Assembly: GCA_965200765.1 (NCBI GenBank)
Contig: OZ241380.1
Span: 2,666,001-2,730,000, forward strand
Reading direction: 5' to 3'
DNA from: G965200765 sp965200765
GTDB lineage: Bacteria > Pseudomonadota > Gammaproteobacteria > Arenicellales > JAJDZL01
DNA: 64,000 nucleotides
In this document: piece by piece, positions 26,011-39,100 of the stretch
Layout of the letters: every line of letters starts with the position of its first letter
Numbering within the stretch: position 1 is the first letter of the stretch
Translations under genes and position numbers: made by a program
The notes under the pieces: model-generated
What the model saw: only the letters and a program-made list of their open reading frames with translations
The model's database searches: none
What the model was told of the DNA's origin: nothing

Positions 26011-27110
26011 TTACAAGGGAGTATCAAACGTTAGCATGATTCTGTGGTCTGAGCTACTACCGTCACTCTCCTTGAGTTCATTTTCCAGACTAATCTTCAT
26101 ATCAGAAGCAGTTGAAAAACGGCCGCCGAGACGGTAAGAAACTTCACTGCTTGACCAATTGACTCCAGCATAGGGAGTTAAAACTACACCCTTGGAGATT
26201 GACATCCCATAGCCAACTTCCATTTCGGTATTTGTATCCAGGTTGCTTTCGCTGATGCCAGCTGCTACACCGTCGTCCCAAAGAGAACTGCTTCGACTAC
26301 TTGTGTCACCGTACGTCCACTCTAACTTGTATGACAAGCCCAAGGCATCGGTACTTGGAGTACGCTCAACTGATAAACCTATACCCCAGTCTTTTTTACC
26401 ACTTTCGTGATGAACCAAAGTGCGGGCCGATGAGTTCATAGAAATCCCGGCACTTTGGTTTTCATAGCCCAATGCACCGCCCAATTCAATACCCATTCCA
26501 GTTTCTCCTTGGCCGCCATCCCAGCGTAGCCCAAGCTCTAGTGACGGGGTCAGTAGTGCATCCGAAGACAATTTGCGAGAGAAAACACTTTCCAAGGAAA
26601 TTCTTGTTCCGTACGTGTCCATGTTTGTATCTACAATATTATTGTTATCAACTTTCAGTTGAGAACCCCAAATCTCTCCCTTCAAGTTGACTCCCACTTC
26701 GGTTTCACCCTTCTCACTGGACGAATAAAGCTGGTATTTCCCCCCACTGGCAACCATGAGGTGCTGGCTGGCACCCTCTCGGCTACCACTAGTATCGGAG
26801 TTGACTGAAACTTTTCCTTTTCGATAACCGGCTAAAGCCCAAACACTCGCATCGTCAGAAATTTCCCAGCTTGCATAGGGATGTATCCCTCCTATTTGAA
26901 GTTTGAGATTGCCCGTCAAATTATTATCCCGGCCAGTGTAATCAGCTGAACCCTTCGACCACGAAAATACTACACCGTATAAAACGCCGGCTGAATATTT
27001 CGCATCAACTCCGAGATGCATCGAAAACAGATTTCCTTCCCAATCAACCAAACTGTTGTTACCGCCTTTCAGATTTTGGTAATCGCTTGTCCCCCAAATT
27101 GACAGAGTGT
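26011..27110 (-). other. Autotransporter beta-barrel domain of the giant adhesin
   Basis: This is the C-terminal ~365 residues, beginning near TLSIWGTSDYQ. It shows alternating polar/hydrophobic strands such as VDAKYSAGVLYGVVFSW, IHPYASWEI, LTPSLELGLRW and VVLTPYAGVNW, ending in ITLTF-type residues. This matches the 12-strand barrel of type V autotransporters and fixes the envelope as Gram-negative. Confidence 0.85.
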
Positions 27111-30100
27111 CTGTTCCAATATCTTCTCCGCCTGTTCCTTCAGCATGGAGGTCACCAACACCTGACTTTCCGGGTGAGTATATAAATGAAACATGATGCA
27201 GTGCTTCATTCAATGAAAAATCTTCATTGTTCAAACTTTCTTCATTGGATTTCAGCGCATCCAGGAAAGATAGCCGATTAGCAAGGCTGGACTGACTTGC
27301 TTCTGACCCTGACTGTGCATGACTGATTCTGTCTGCTACTGCGTCAATTGTGCTATGAGTCACCGCCCGCGAAAATTCCGCCAGAATTCCGCTGTTGGCA
27401 TTTTGATATGCAGTTTGTTGTTCTTGGACCAACGATTTCCTGGTCACTGCTACCGTATATGTCATTGTTTCCACAACGCCATTCTTACTCGCAGTCACTA
27501 CGATATCTATCATTCTCGCATTTCCTGCCTCCAATTGAATTCGACCACTTTCACTCCCGCTTGACACGACTTCTTCTCCTACTGTGATTACTGCATTATC
27601 GGGATCTGCCGCTATAGGAGTTACCATTACATTTTCGACACTGTGTCCAACAAGCGCCTGATAATTCAAATTGGAACCTGAGAACACAGGGGCCAGCGTT
27701 CCTTCTGAAAGGATTAAATTGCGTAATTCTGCATTGAGTGTTGTTTCGTCCGTTTCGTCCACTTCGTCCGAACCTAGCGTAGCTGGCTCCGTGTCCCCGT
27801 CAGAATCGTCGTTTTGAATCGTTCCAATACCAGCAGACTTGAGTATCGCCGCATTATCTGCATCGCTCAACATTACAAAAATTGTTTCATCTGGTTCAAA
27901 TTCGCTGTCTCCAATAATTGAAACTTCAATTGTCTTCGTGGTCTCGCCGGCCGCAAAAGTCAGAGTGCCTGCATTTATCTTCGAGTAGTCCAACCCTGAT
28001 GTTGCTGTACTAGCGGACGGTACGTCCGCGAATTCTACAGAGACAACTTGCCAGCTAGAAGGAGACAGACTAACCGTAAAGGCAAGAGTGGTCGTTTCTC
28101 CGTCATTCCCCTCCACAATACTGGGAGAATCAATTGACAACGAAGGAATATCATCATCCGTTATTGTGCCTGTACCGGTGCCTGTCGAAATATTGGCATT
28201 GGTTGAATCGCTCAGTGCTATCAATACGGTCTCGTCCGGCTCATCCAGCACATCGCCATTTACGGTCACGCGAATTGTTTTGCTCGTCTGACCTGCGGAA
28301 AATGTCAGAGTACCGGACGGTATTACTGCATAGTCCGTTCCGGAAACTGCCGTTCCAGTACCTGCATCTGCATAATCCACAGTAACTTGTTGCGCACTTG
28401 ACGGATTCAGCGACACTTGAAATTCCAAAATTGTAGTCTCGCCTGCTCCACCTTCAATTACAGACGGGGAAGAAATTGACAAGCTCGGAGAACCATCATC
28501 GTCCATTATTGTGCCAGTGCCGGTGTCGGTCGAAATATTGGCGTTGGTTGGTGAACTGAGTTTCACAACAATCGTCTCATCTGTCTCATCCACAACATCG
28601 CCAACAACCGAGGCATCAATTGTCTTGCTCGTTTCGCCGGGTGCAAATGTCAGCGTGCCCGATCCGAGTGTATCGTAGTCCGTTCCGGAGGTTGCCGAAC
28701 CAGTTCCGCTGTCTGCAAAGCTTGCGGTTACTTGCCGGCCGCTTGCCGCACTCAGCTTCACATTGAACTGCAATGTAGCTGAACCACTATTTCCCTCAAC
28801 AACACTTGGCGAATTTATTGAAAGTGTAGGAGTCGCATCGTTGTCGTTGATAGTGCCGGTATTTGTTGCTGTAGAGATCGTCGCGTTTGTCGGACTGCTC
28901 AACTTTACAATGATGGTCTCTGCCGGCTCGTCCAGTGTGTCGCCATTGATATACACAAAAATTCTCTTGCTCGTTTCGCCTGGCGCGAATGTCAGCGTGC
29001 CCGATTCCAGTGTATTGTAGTCCGTTCCTGAAGTTGCAGTGCCTGTGCCTGCATCCGCATAAGACACCTGTACCTGCTTCTCACTTGTCCTGCTGAGTGA
29101 TACTGTAAACTGCATTGCAACGGATGTAAGGCTACTGTCGCCCTCAGTCACTGAAGTTGCCCCAAGCGACACCGTTAATGCCGTTTTATCGGCCGGCGAC
29201 GATGAGTCCGACACATCGTCGTCTTCAATCGTTAGCAACACGTCTGACGGATTGGTCGCGCCCACGGAATTCGTTGCCGAACCCGACACTGTCAATGTCT
29301 TGTTCGCCGCCTCTACACTGTTATCTACCGCCGAAATCGTCACTGTGCCGGTGCTGGTCGTCGAACCCGCTGCGACCGTCAGCGTCTCGCCGTTTTGTGT
29401 GAAATCGCTCGCAACCGCAGGAGCATTTTCACTCACCGAAACTGTGACCGTCGTGACCGCACTCGACGCATGGCTCAGCGTCGCGGTCACTGTAGTCGTG
29501 CCGCCGTTCTCCGATATCGAGCTGTCTGCCAACAACAGCGTTACTGTTGGTGCCCCGTCGTCGTCCTCCAGCGTCAGCGTAGCCCCTGTCACCGCACCGA
29601 TGCCTTGGCTGTTCTGCGCCGTCGCCGTCACTGTCGTCGTCCGGTCCGGTTCATCCTTCGTGTTGTCCACTGCATTGATCGTCGCCGTGTCGGAGCTGTT
29701 CGATGTGCTTCCCGCCGCAATCGAAATGGTCGCATCCTCACCCACCGTGTAGGAACCCGATACCGCCGTTACCGTGATCGTAGTGGCTGCGCTTGACGCA
29801 TGGCTCAATGTCGCCGTCACTGTAGTCGTGCCGCCGTTCTCCGAAATCGAACTGTCCGTTAGCGACAGCGTAACTGTCGGCGCACCGTCGTCGTCCTCCA
29901 GCGTCATCGACGCACCGGTCACCGCACCGATGCCCTGGCTGTTCTGCGCCGTCGCCGTCACCGTCGCCGTCCGGTCCGGTTCATCCTTCGTGTTGTCCAC
30001 TGCATTGATCGTCGCCGTGTCGGAGCTGTTCGATGTGCTTCCCGCCGCAATCGAGATGGTCGCATCCTCACCCACCGTGTAGGAACCCGATACCGCAGTT

Positions 30101-33100
30101 ACCGTAATTGTCGTGTCCGCGCTTGATGCCTGGCTTAGTGTCGCCGTCACTGTCGTCGTGCCGCCATTCTCCGAAATCGAACTGTCCGCCAGTGACAGCG
30201 TAACTGTTGGAGTTCCTTCGGTGACCTCGCGATTCAGCACTTCTCGCCCGACAGTATCGTCTTCCTCAATCGTTAGCGACACGTTCGACGGACTGGTCGC
30301 GCCCACAGAATTCGTTGCTGAACCCGACACTGTCAATGTCTTGTTCGCCGTAGCTATGTAGTTGTCTACCGCCGTAATCTTTACTGTACCCGTGCTTGAG
30401 GTCGACCCCGCGGCGATCGTCAACGTTGTTCCACTTTGCGTGAAGTCGCCCGCAACGGCGGGAGCATCGGCACTCGCTGTCACTGTGACCGTCGTGGTTG
30501 CGCTTGACGCATGGTTCAGAGATGCCGTCACCGTCGTTGAGCCACCGTTCTCCGAAATCGAACTGCTAGTCAGCGACAGCGTAACTGTTGGTGCCCCTTC
30601 ATCGTCCTCCAGCGTCAGCGAAGCACCGGTCACCGCACCGATGCCCTGTGTGTTCTGTGCTGTCGCTGTCACCGTCGCACTGCGATTCGGCTCGTCCCTG
30701 GTGTTATCCACTGCATTGATCGTCGCCGTATCGCTACTGTTCGACGTGCTACCTGCCGCTATCGAAATTGTCGCATCCGATCCCACTGTGTAGAAACCCG
30801 ATACCGCCGTCACCGTAATCGTCGTGGACTCACTCGATGCATGACTCAATGTCGCCGACACAGTTGTCGTGCCACTGCTCTCGGAGATCGAGCTGTCCGC
30901 TAGCGACAGTGTCACCGTCGGTGCTCCTTCATCGTCCTCCAGTGTCAGCGACGCACCGGTCACCGCACCGATGCCCTGGCCGTTCTGCGCCGTCGCCGTC
31001 ACCGTCGCTGTCCGGTCCGGTTCATCCTTCGTGTTGTCCACAGCGTTGATTGTCGCTGTGTCGGAGCTGTTCGATGTGCTGCCCGCCGCAATCGAGATGG
31101 TCGCATCCTCACCCACCGTGTAGGAACCCGATACCGCAGTTACCGTAATTGTCGTGTCCGCGCTTGATGCCTGGCTGAGTGTCGCCGTCACTGTCGTCGT
31201 GCCGCCGTTCTCCGAGATCGAACTGTCCGCCAGCGACAGCGTAACGGTCGGAGTTCCTTCGGTGACCTCGCGATTCAGCACTTCTCGCCCGACAGTATCG
31301 TCATCCTCAATCGTTAATGACACGTTCGACGGACTGGTCGCGCCCACGGAATTCGTTGCTGAACCCGACACTGTCAATGTCTTGTTCGCCGTAGCTATGT
31401 AGTTGTCTACCGCCGTAATCTTTACTGTACCCGTGCTTGAGGTCGACCCCGCCGCGATCGTCAACGTTGTTCCGCTTTGCGTGAAGTCGGCCGCAACGGC
31501 AGGAGCATTGGCACTCGCCGTCACTGTGACCGTCGTGGCCGCGCTTGACGCATGGCTCAAGGTCGCCGTCACCGTCGTTGAACCACCGTTTTCCGAAATC
31601 GAACTGTTCGTCAGCGACAGCGTAACTGTCGGTGCCCCTTCATCGTCCTCCAGCGTCAATGTCGCCCCGGTCACTGCTCCCACACCTTGTGTGTTCTGCG
31701 CCGTAGCCGTCACTGTCGCTCTGCGGTTCGCCTCGTCCTTCGTGTTGTCCACCGCGTTAATCGTCGCCGTATCGCCGCTGTTCGTCGTATTGCCCGCCGC
31801 AATCGTAATGGTCTTGTCCGCTCCCACCGTATAGGCACCCGAAACTGCCGACAACGTAATCGTCGTAGGTGCGCTCGACGCATGGCTCAAAGTTGCCGTC
31901 ACCGTCGTTGAACCACCGTTTTCCGAAATCGAACTGTTCGTCAGCGACAGCGTAACTGTCGGTGCCCCTTCATCGTCCTCCAGCGTCAATGTCGCCCCGG
32001 TCACTGCTCCCACACCTTGTGTGTTCTGCGCCGTAGCCGTCACCGTCGCCGTGCGATTTGGTTCGTCCTTCGTATTGTCCACAGCATTGATCGTCGCCGT
32101 ATCGCTGTTGTTCGAGGTTTCGCCCGCCGCAATCGTAATGGTCTTGTCCGCTCCCACCGTGTAGGCACCTGAAACCGCTGTCACCGTAATCGTCGTAGTA
32201 GCGCTTGATGCATGGCTCAAAGTCGCCGACACCGTCGTCGAACCGCCGTTCTCCGAAATCGAACTGTCCGCCAGCGTCAGCGTAACCGTCGGCGCACCGT
32301 CATCGTCTTCCAGCGTCAGAGACGCACCGGTCACCGCACCGATGCCCTGGCTGTTCTGTGCCGTCGCCGTCACCGTCACACTGCGGTTCGCCTCGTCTCT
32401 GGTGTTGTCTACCGAGTTGATCGTCGCCGTGTCGCTGCTGTTCGACGTGTTGCCTGCCGCAATCGAGATGGTCTTGTCAGACCCCACCGTGTAGGCACCC
32501 GATACCGCTGTCAACGTAATCGTCGTGGACTCACTCGACGCATGGCTCAAGGTCGCCGACACCGTCGTCGTGCCGCTGTTCTCTGAAATCGAATTGTCCG
32601 CCAATGTCAGCGTCACCGTCGGCGCACCGTCATCGTCCGTTATCGTGCCTGTGCCGGTAGAAGTGCCCAATGTCGCATTGGCGGGGTTGCTCAGTGCCAC
32701 TTTCACTGTTTCATTGTCTTCATCCAGCGTATCACCAGTTACTGAAATATCAATGTTCTTGCTAGTGTCGCCTGCATTGAACGTCAAAGTACCCGACGAC
32801 AGCGCTGTGTAGTCCGTTCCCGAATCTGCGGTGCCGCCTGCACCTTCAGCATAGTTCACTGTCACCGTCTTGCCGCTCGCCGCACTCAGCGAAACCATAA
32901 ACCGCAACCTTGCTGTACTGCTGTCGCCCTCCGCCACCGACGGCGAACTAATTGATACTGTCGGCGCCGCATCGTCGTCCTCCAGAGTCAGTGAAGCACC
33001 GGTTACCGCACCGATGCCTTGGCTGTTCTGTGCCGTCGCCGTCACCGTCACACTGCGGTTCCCCTCGTCTCTGGTGTTGTCTACCGCGTTGATCGTCGCC

Positions 33101-36100
33101 GTGTCACCGCTGTTCGAGGTTTCACCCGCCGCAATCGAGATGGTCTTGTCTGCTCCCAACGTGTAGGCACCCGAAACCGCCGACAACGTAATCGTCGTAG
33201 GCGCACTCGACGCATGGCTCAAGGTCGCCGACACCGTCGTCGTGCCGCCGTTCTCCGAAATCGAGCTGTCTGCCAGCGACAGCGTCACCGTCGGCGCCGC
33301 ATCGTCGTCTTCCAGCGTCAGCGAAGCACCGGTCACCGCACCGACGCCCTGGCTGTTCTGCACCGTCGCCGTCACCGTCGCCCTGCGGTTTGGTTCGTCT
33401 TTTGAATTGTCCACTGCATTGATTGTCGCAGTATCGCCGCTGTTCGAGGTTTCACCTGCCGCAATCAAGATGGTCTTGTCAGTCCCCACCGTGTAGGAAC
33501 CCGAAACCGCCGACAACGTAATCGTCGTCGAAGCACTTGATGCATGGCTCAATGCCGCCGACACCGTCGTCGTGCCGCCGTTCTCCGAAATCGAGTTGTC
33601 CGTCAGCGTCAAAGTCACCGTGGGCGCACCGTCATCATCCTCCAGCGTCAGTGAAGCACCGGTCACTGCACCGATGCCCTGGCTGTTCTGCGCCGTCGCC
33701 GTTACTGTCACACTGCGGTTCGCCTCGTCTCTGGTGTTGTCTACCGCGTTGATCGTCGCCGTGTCGCTGCTGTTCGACGTGCTGCCCGCCGCAATCGAGA
33801 TGGTCTTGTCAGACCCCACCGTGTAGGCACCCGAAACCGCCGTCAACGTAATTGTCGTGGACTCACTCGACGCATGGCTCAAGGTCGCCGACACCGTCGT
33901 CGTGCCGCCGTTCTCTGAAATCGAATTGTCCGCCAATGTCAGCGTCACCGTCGGCGCACCGTCATCGTCCGTTATCGTGCCTGTGCCGGTAGAAGTGCCC
34001 AATGTTGCATTGCCGGGACTGCTCAGTGCCACTTTCACTGTTTCATCGTCTTCATCCAGCGTATCACCAGTTACTGAAATATCAATGGTCTTGCTAGTGT
34101 CGCCTGCATTAAACGTCAAAGTACCCGACGACAGCGCTGTGTAGTCCGTTCCCGAGTCTGCAGTGCCACCAGCACCTTCAGCATAGTTCACTGTCACCGT
34201 CTTGCCGCTCGCCGCACTCAGCGAAACCACAAACCGCAACCTTGCTGTACTGCTGTCCCCTTCCGCTACCGACGGCGAGCTGATTGATACTGTCGGCGCC
34301 GCATCGTCGTCTTCCAGCGTCAGCGAAGCTCCGGTCACCGCACCGATGCCCTGGCTGTTCTGCGCCGTCGCCGTCACCGTCACACTGCGGTTCGCCTCGT
34401 CTCTGGTGTTGTCTACCGCGTTGATCGTCGCCGTGTCGCTGCTGTTCGACGTGTTGCCCGCCGCAATCGTAATAGTCTTGTCCGCTCCCAACGTGTAGGC
34501 ACCCGATACCGCCGTCACCGTAATCGTCGTGGACTCACTCGACGCATGGCTCAAGGTCGCCGACACAGTCGTCGTACCGCCGTTCTCCGAAATCAAGCTG
34601 TCTGCCAGCGACAGCGTCACCGTCGGCGCACCGTCATCGTCCGTTATCGTGCCTGTGCCGGTAGAAGTACCCAATGTCGCATTGCCCGGACTGCTCAGTG
34701 CCACTTTCACAGTTTCATCATCTTCGTCCACTGTATCGCCGGTTACAGAAATATCAATGTTCTTGCTAGTGTCGCCTGCATTGAACGTCAAAGTACCCGA
34801 CGACAGCGCTGTGTAGTCTGTTCCCGAGTCTGCGGTACCGCCAGCACCTTCAGCATAGTTCACTGTCACCGTCCTGCCACTCGCCGCACTCAGCGAAACC
34901 ACAAACCGCAGCCTTGCTGTACTGCTGTCCCCTTCCGCTACCGACGGCGAGCTTATCGATACCGTCGGTGCCGCGTCGTCGTCCACTAGCGTCAGCGAAG
35001 CTCCGGTCACTGCACCAATGCCCTGAGTGTTCCGTGCCGTGGCAGTCACGGTCGCCGTCCGGTCCGACTCGTCCTTCGAGTTGTTCACCGCATTGATCGT
35101 CGCCGTATCGCTATTGTTCGTCGTGCTGCCTGCCGCAATCGTAATGGTCTTGTCCGCACCCACCGTGTAGGCACCCGAAACCGCCGTCAACGTAATCGTC
35201 GTGGACTCACTCGACGCATGGCTCAAAGTCGCCGACACCGTCGTCGTGCCCCCGTTCTCCGAAATCGAATTGTCCGCCAGTGTCAGAGTCACCGTCGGTG
35301 CCGCATCGTCGTCTTCCAGCGTCAGCGAAGCACCGGTCACCACACCGATACCCTGGCTGTTCTGCGCCGTCGCCGTCACCGTCGCACTGCGATTTGCCTC
35401 GTCCTTGGTGTTGTCCACTGCATTGATCGTCGCCGTATCGCCGCTGTTTGTCGTGCTACCCGCCGCAATTGTAATGGTCTTGTCAACTCCCACTGTATAT
35501 GAACCTGAAACCGCCGACAACGTAATCGTAGTCGAAGCGCTGGAAGCATGGCTCAGCGTCGCCGAAACCGTCGTCGTGCCGCCGTTTTCCGAAATCGAAT
35601 TGTCTGCCAGTGTCAGCGTCACTGTCGGCGCGCCGTCATCGTCCTCCAGCGTCAGCGAAGCACCGGTCACCGCACCAATGCCTTGGCTGTTCTGCGCCGT
35701 CGCCGTTACCGTCGCACTGCGATTCGCCTCGTCCTTGGTGTTGTCCACCGCGTTGATCGTCGCCGTGTCGCTGCTGTTCGACGTGCTGCCCGCCGCAATC
35801 GTAATGGTCTTGTCCGCTCCCACCGTGTAGGCACCCGAAACCGCCGACAAAGTAATCGTCGTGGACTCACTCGACGTATGGCTCAAGGTCGCCGTCACCG
35901 TCGTCGTGCCGCCGTTCTCCGAAATCGAACTGTCCGTTAGCGACAGAGAAACAGTCGGTGCTCCGTCGTCGTCTTCCAGAGTCAATGTCACCCCAGTTAC
36001 CGCACCCACGCCTTGAGTGTTCTGCGCCGTGGCCGTCACCGTCGCAGTGCGATCCGGCTCGTCCTTCGTGTTGTCCACCGCGGCAATCGTCGCTGTGTCT

Positions 36101-39100
36101 TCGTTGTTCGACGTGCTACCTGCCGCAATCGTAATGGTCGCATCTTCACCCACCGTGTAGGAACCCGATACCGCAGTTACCGTAATCGTTGTGTCCGCGC
36201 TTGACGCATGACTCAAAGTCGCCGTCACTGTAGTCGTGCCTCCGTTCTCCGAAATCGAATTGTCCGCCAGAGACAGCGTCACCGTCGGCGCACCTTCGTC
36301 GTCCTCCAGTGTCAACGTTACCCCGTTCACCGTAACCTCACCCACAGTGTTTTGCGCCGTACCCGTAACTGTCGTTGTCCGGTTCGCCTCGTCCTTCGTG
36401 TTGTCCACCGCTGTAATTGTTACCGTGTCCGTACTCGTTGTCTCACCCACAGCAATCGTAATCGTCGCATCATCGCCCACTGTGTAGAACCCCGAAACCG
36501 CCGTTACTGTAACCGTCGTCGACACGCTCAACGCGTGGTTCAGCGTCGCCGACACCGTCGTCGAACCGCCGTTCTCCGAAATCGAATTGTCCGCCAGCGA
36601 CAGCGTCACCGTCTGTACACCTTCGTTATCGCGATTCAGCACTTCTCGCCCGACAGTGTCGTCATCCTCAATCGTCAACACCACGTCCGACGGATTGGTT
36701 GCGCCCACGGAATTCGTTGCCGAACCCGACACTGTCAATGTCTTGTTCGCCGTAGCTATGTAGTTGTCTACCGCCGTAATCTTTACTGTGCCCGTGCTTG
36801 AGGTCGTCCCCGCCGCGATCGTCAGCGTCGTTCCGCTTTGCGCGAAATCACCGCTAACCGCAGGAGCATTGGCACTCGCCGTCACTGTGACCGTCGTGGT
36901 TGCGCTTGACGCATGACTCAATGTCGCTGTCACCGTCGTCGAACCGCCGTTTTCCGAAATCGAACTGTTCGACAGCGACAGCGTCACCGTCGGCGTTCCT
37001 TCGTCGTCCTCCAGCGTCAACGAAGCACCGGTTACTGCACCGATGCCCTGGCTGTTCTGCGCCGTCGCCGTCACCGTCGCCGTCCGGTCGGGTTCATCCT
37101 TCGTGTTGTCCACTGCATTGATTGTCGCTGTGTCGCTACTGTTCGTGGTTTCGCCCGCCGCAATCGTAATGGTCTTGTCCGTTCCCACCGCGTAGGCACC
37201 TGAAACCGCCGTCAACGTAATCGTCGTTGAAGCGCTAGATGCATGGCTCAGCGTCGCCGAAACCGTCGTCGTGCCGCCGTTCTCCGAAATCGAGCTGTCC
37301 GCCAGCGTCAGCGTCACCGTCGGTGCGCCGTCATCGTCTTCCAGCGTCAGCGAAGCTCCAGTCACCGCACCGATGCCCTGAGTGTTCTGCGCCGTCGCCG
37401 TCACCGTTGCCCTGCGGTTCGGCTCATCCTTGGTGTTGTCCACCGCGTTGATCGTCGCCGTGTCAGAGTTGTTCGACGTGCTACCCGCCGCAATCGTAAT
37501 GGTCTTGTCCGCTCCCACCGTGTAGGCACCCGAAACCGCCGACAACGTAATTGTCGTAGCTGCGCTCGACGCATGGCTCAATGTCGCTGAAACCGTCGTC
37601 GTGCCGCCGTTCTCCGAGATCGAACTATCCGCCAGCGTCAGCGTCACCGTCGGCGCTCCGTCATCGTCCTCCAGCGTCAGAGACGCACCGGTCACCGCAC
37701 CGATGCCCTGGCTGTTCTGCGCCGTACCCGTCACCGTCGCTGTTCGGTTCGGCTCGTCCTTGGTGTTGTTCACCGCATTGATCGTCGCCGTATCGCCACT
37801 GTTCGTCGTACTGCCCGCCGCAATCGTGATGGTCTTGTCGGACCCCACCGTGTAGGCACCCGAAACCGCCGACAACGTAATCGTCGTCGAAGCGCTTGAT
37901 GCATGGCTCAAAGTCGCCGACACCGTCGTTGTGCCGCCGTTCTCCGAAATCGAGCTGTCCGCCAGCGTCAGTGTCACCGTCGGTGCGCTGTCATCGTCTT
38001 CCAGCGTCAGTGAAGCACCGGTCACCGCACCGATGCCCTGGCTGTTCTGCGCCGTCGCCGTCACTGTCGCCGTTCGATCCGCCTCGTCTCTAGTGTTGTC
38101 CACTGCGTTGATCGTCGCCGTATCGCTATTGTTCGAAGTGCTGCCCGCCGCAATCGTAATGGTCTTGTCCGCTCCCACCGTGTAGGCACCCGAAACCGCC
38201 GACAACGTAATCGTCGTGGACTCACTCGACGCATGGCTCAAGGTCGCCGAGACCGTCGTCGTACCGCCGTTCTCCGAAATCGTATTGTCCGCCAGAGTCA
38301 GCGTCACTGTCGGCGCACCATCATCGTCTTCCAGCGTCAGTGAAGCACCGGTCACCGCACCGATGCCCTGGCTGTTCTGCGCTGTCGCCGTCACCGTCGC
38401 CCGGCGATTCGCCTCGTCTCTGGTGTTGTCCACTGCGTTGATCGTCGCCGTATCGCTATTGTTCGACGTGCTGCCCGCCGCAATCGTTATGGTCTTGTCC
38501 GCTCCCACCGTGTAGGCACCTGAAACCGCCGTCACCGTAATCGTCGTTGAAGCGCTGGACGCATGGCTCAAGGCCGCCGACACCGTCGTCGAACCGCCGT
38601 TCTCCGAAATTGAGCTGTCCGCCAGCGTCAGCGTCACCGTCGGCGCTGCATCGTCGTCCTCCAGCGTCAGTGAAGCACCGGTCACTGCACCTATGCCCTG
38701 GCTGTTCTGCGCCGTCGCCGTCACCGTCACACTGCGATTCGCCTCGTCTCTGGTGTTGTCCACTGCGTTGATCGTCGCCGTATCGCTGCTGTTCGACGTG
38801 TTGCCCGCCGCAATCGTAATGGTCTTGTCCGCCCCCACCATGTAGGCACCCGAAACCGCCGACAACGTAATCGTCGTGGCCGCACTCGATGCATGGCTCA
38901 ATGTCGCTGACACCGTCGTCGTGCCGCCGTTCTCCGAAATCGAGCTGTTCGCCAGTGTCAGCGTCACCGTCGGCGCTACGTCATCGTCCGTTATCGTGCC
39001 TGTGCCGATGGAAGTGCCCAATGTCGCATTGTCGGGACTGCTGAGTGCCACTTTCACCGTTTCATTGTCTTCGTCCAGCGTATCGCCGGTTACTGAAATA

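Noticed and set aside
29252..29752. Ala/Val/Ser-rich plus-strand frames resembling surface proteins (this one and similar frames through ~46800)
   Set aside because: They are reverse-strand shadows of the TVTA-rich repeat codons, recurring every ~330 bases.
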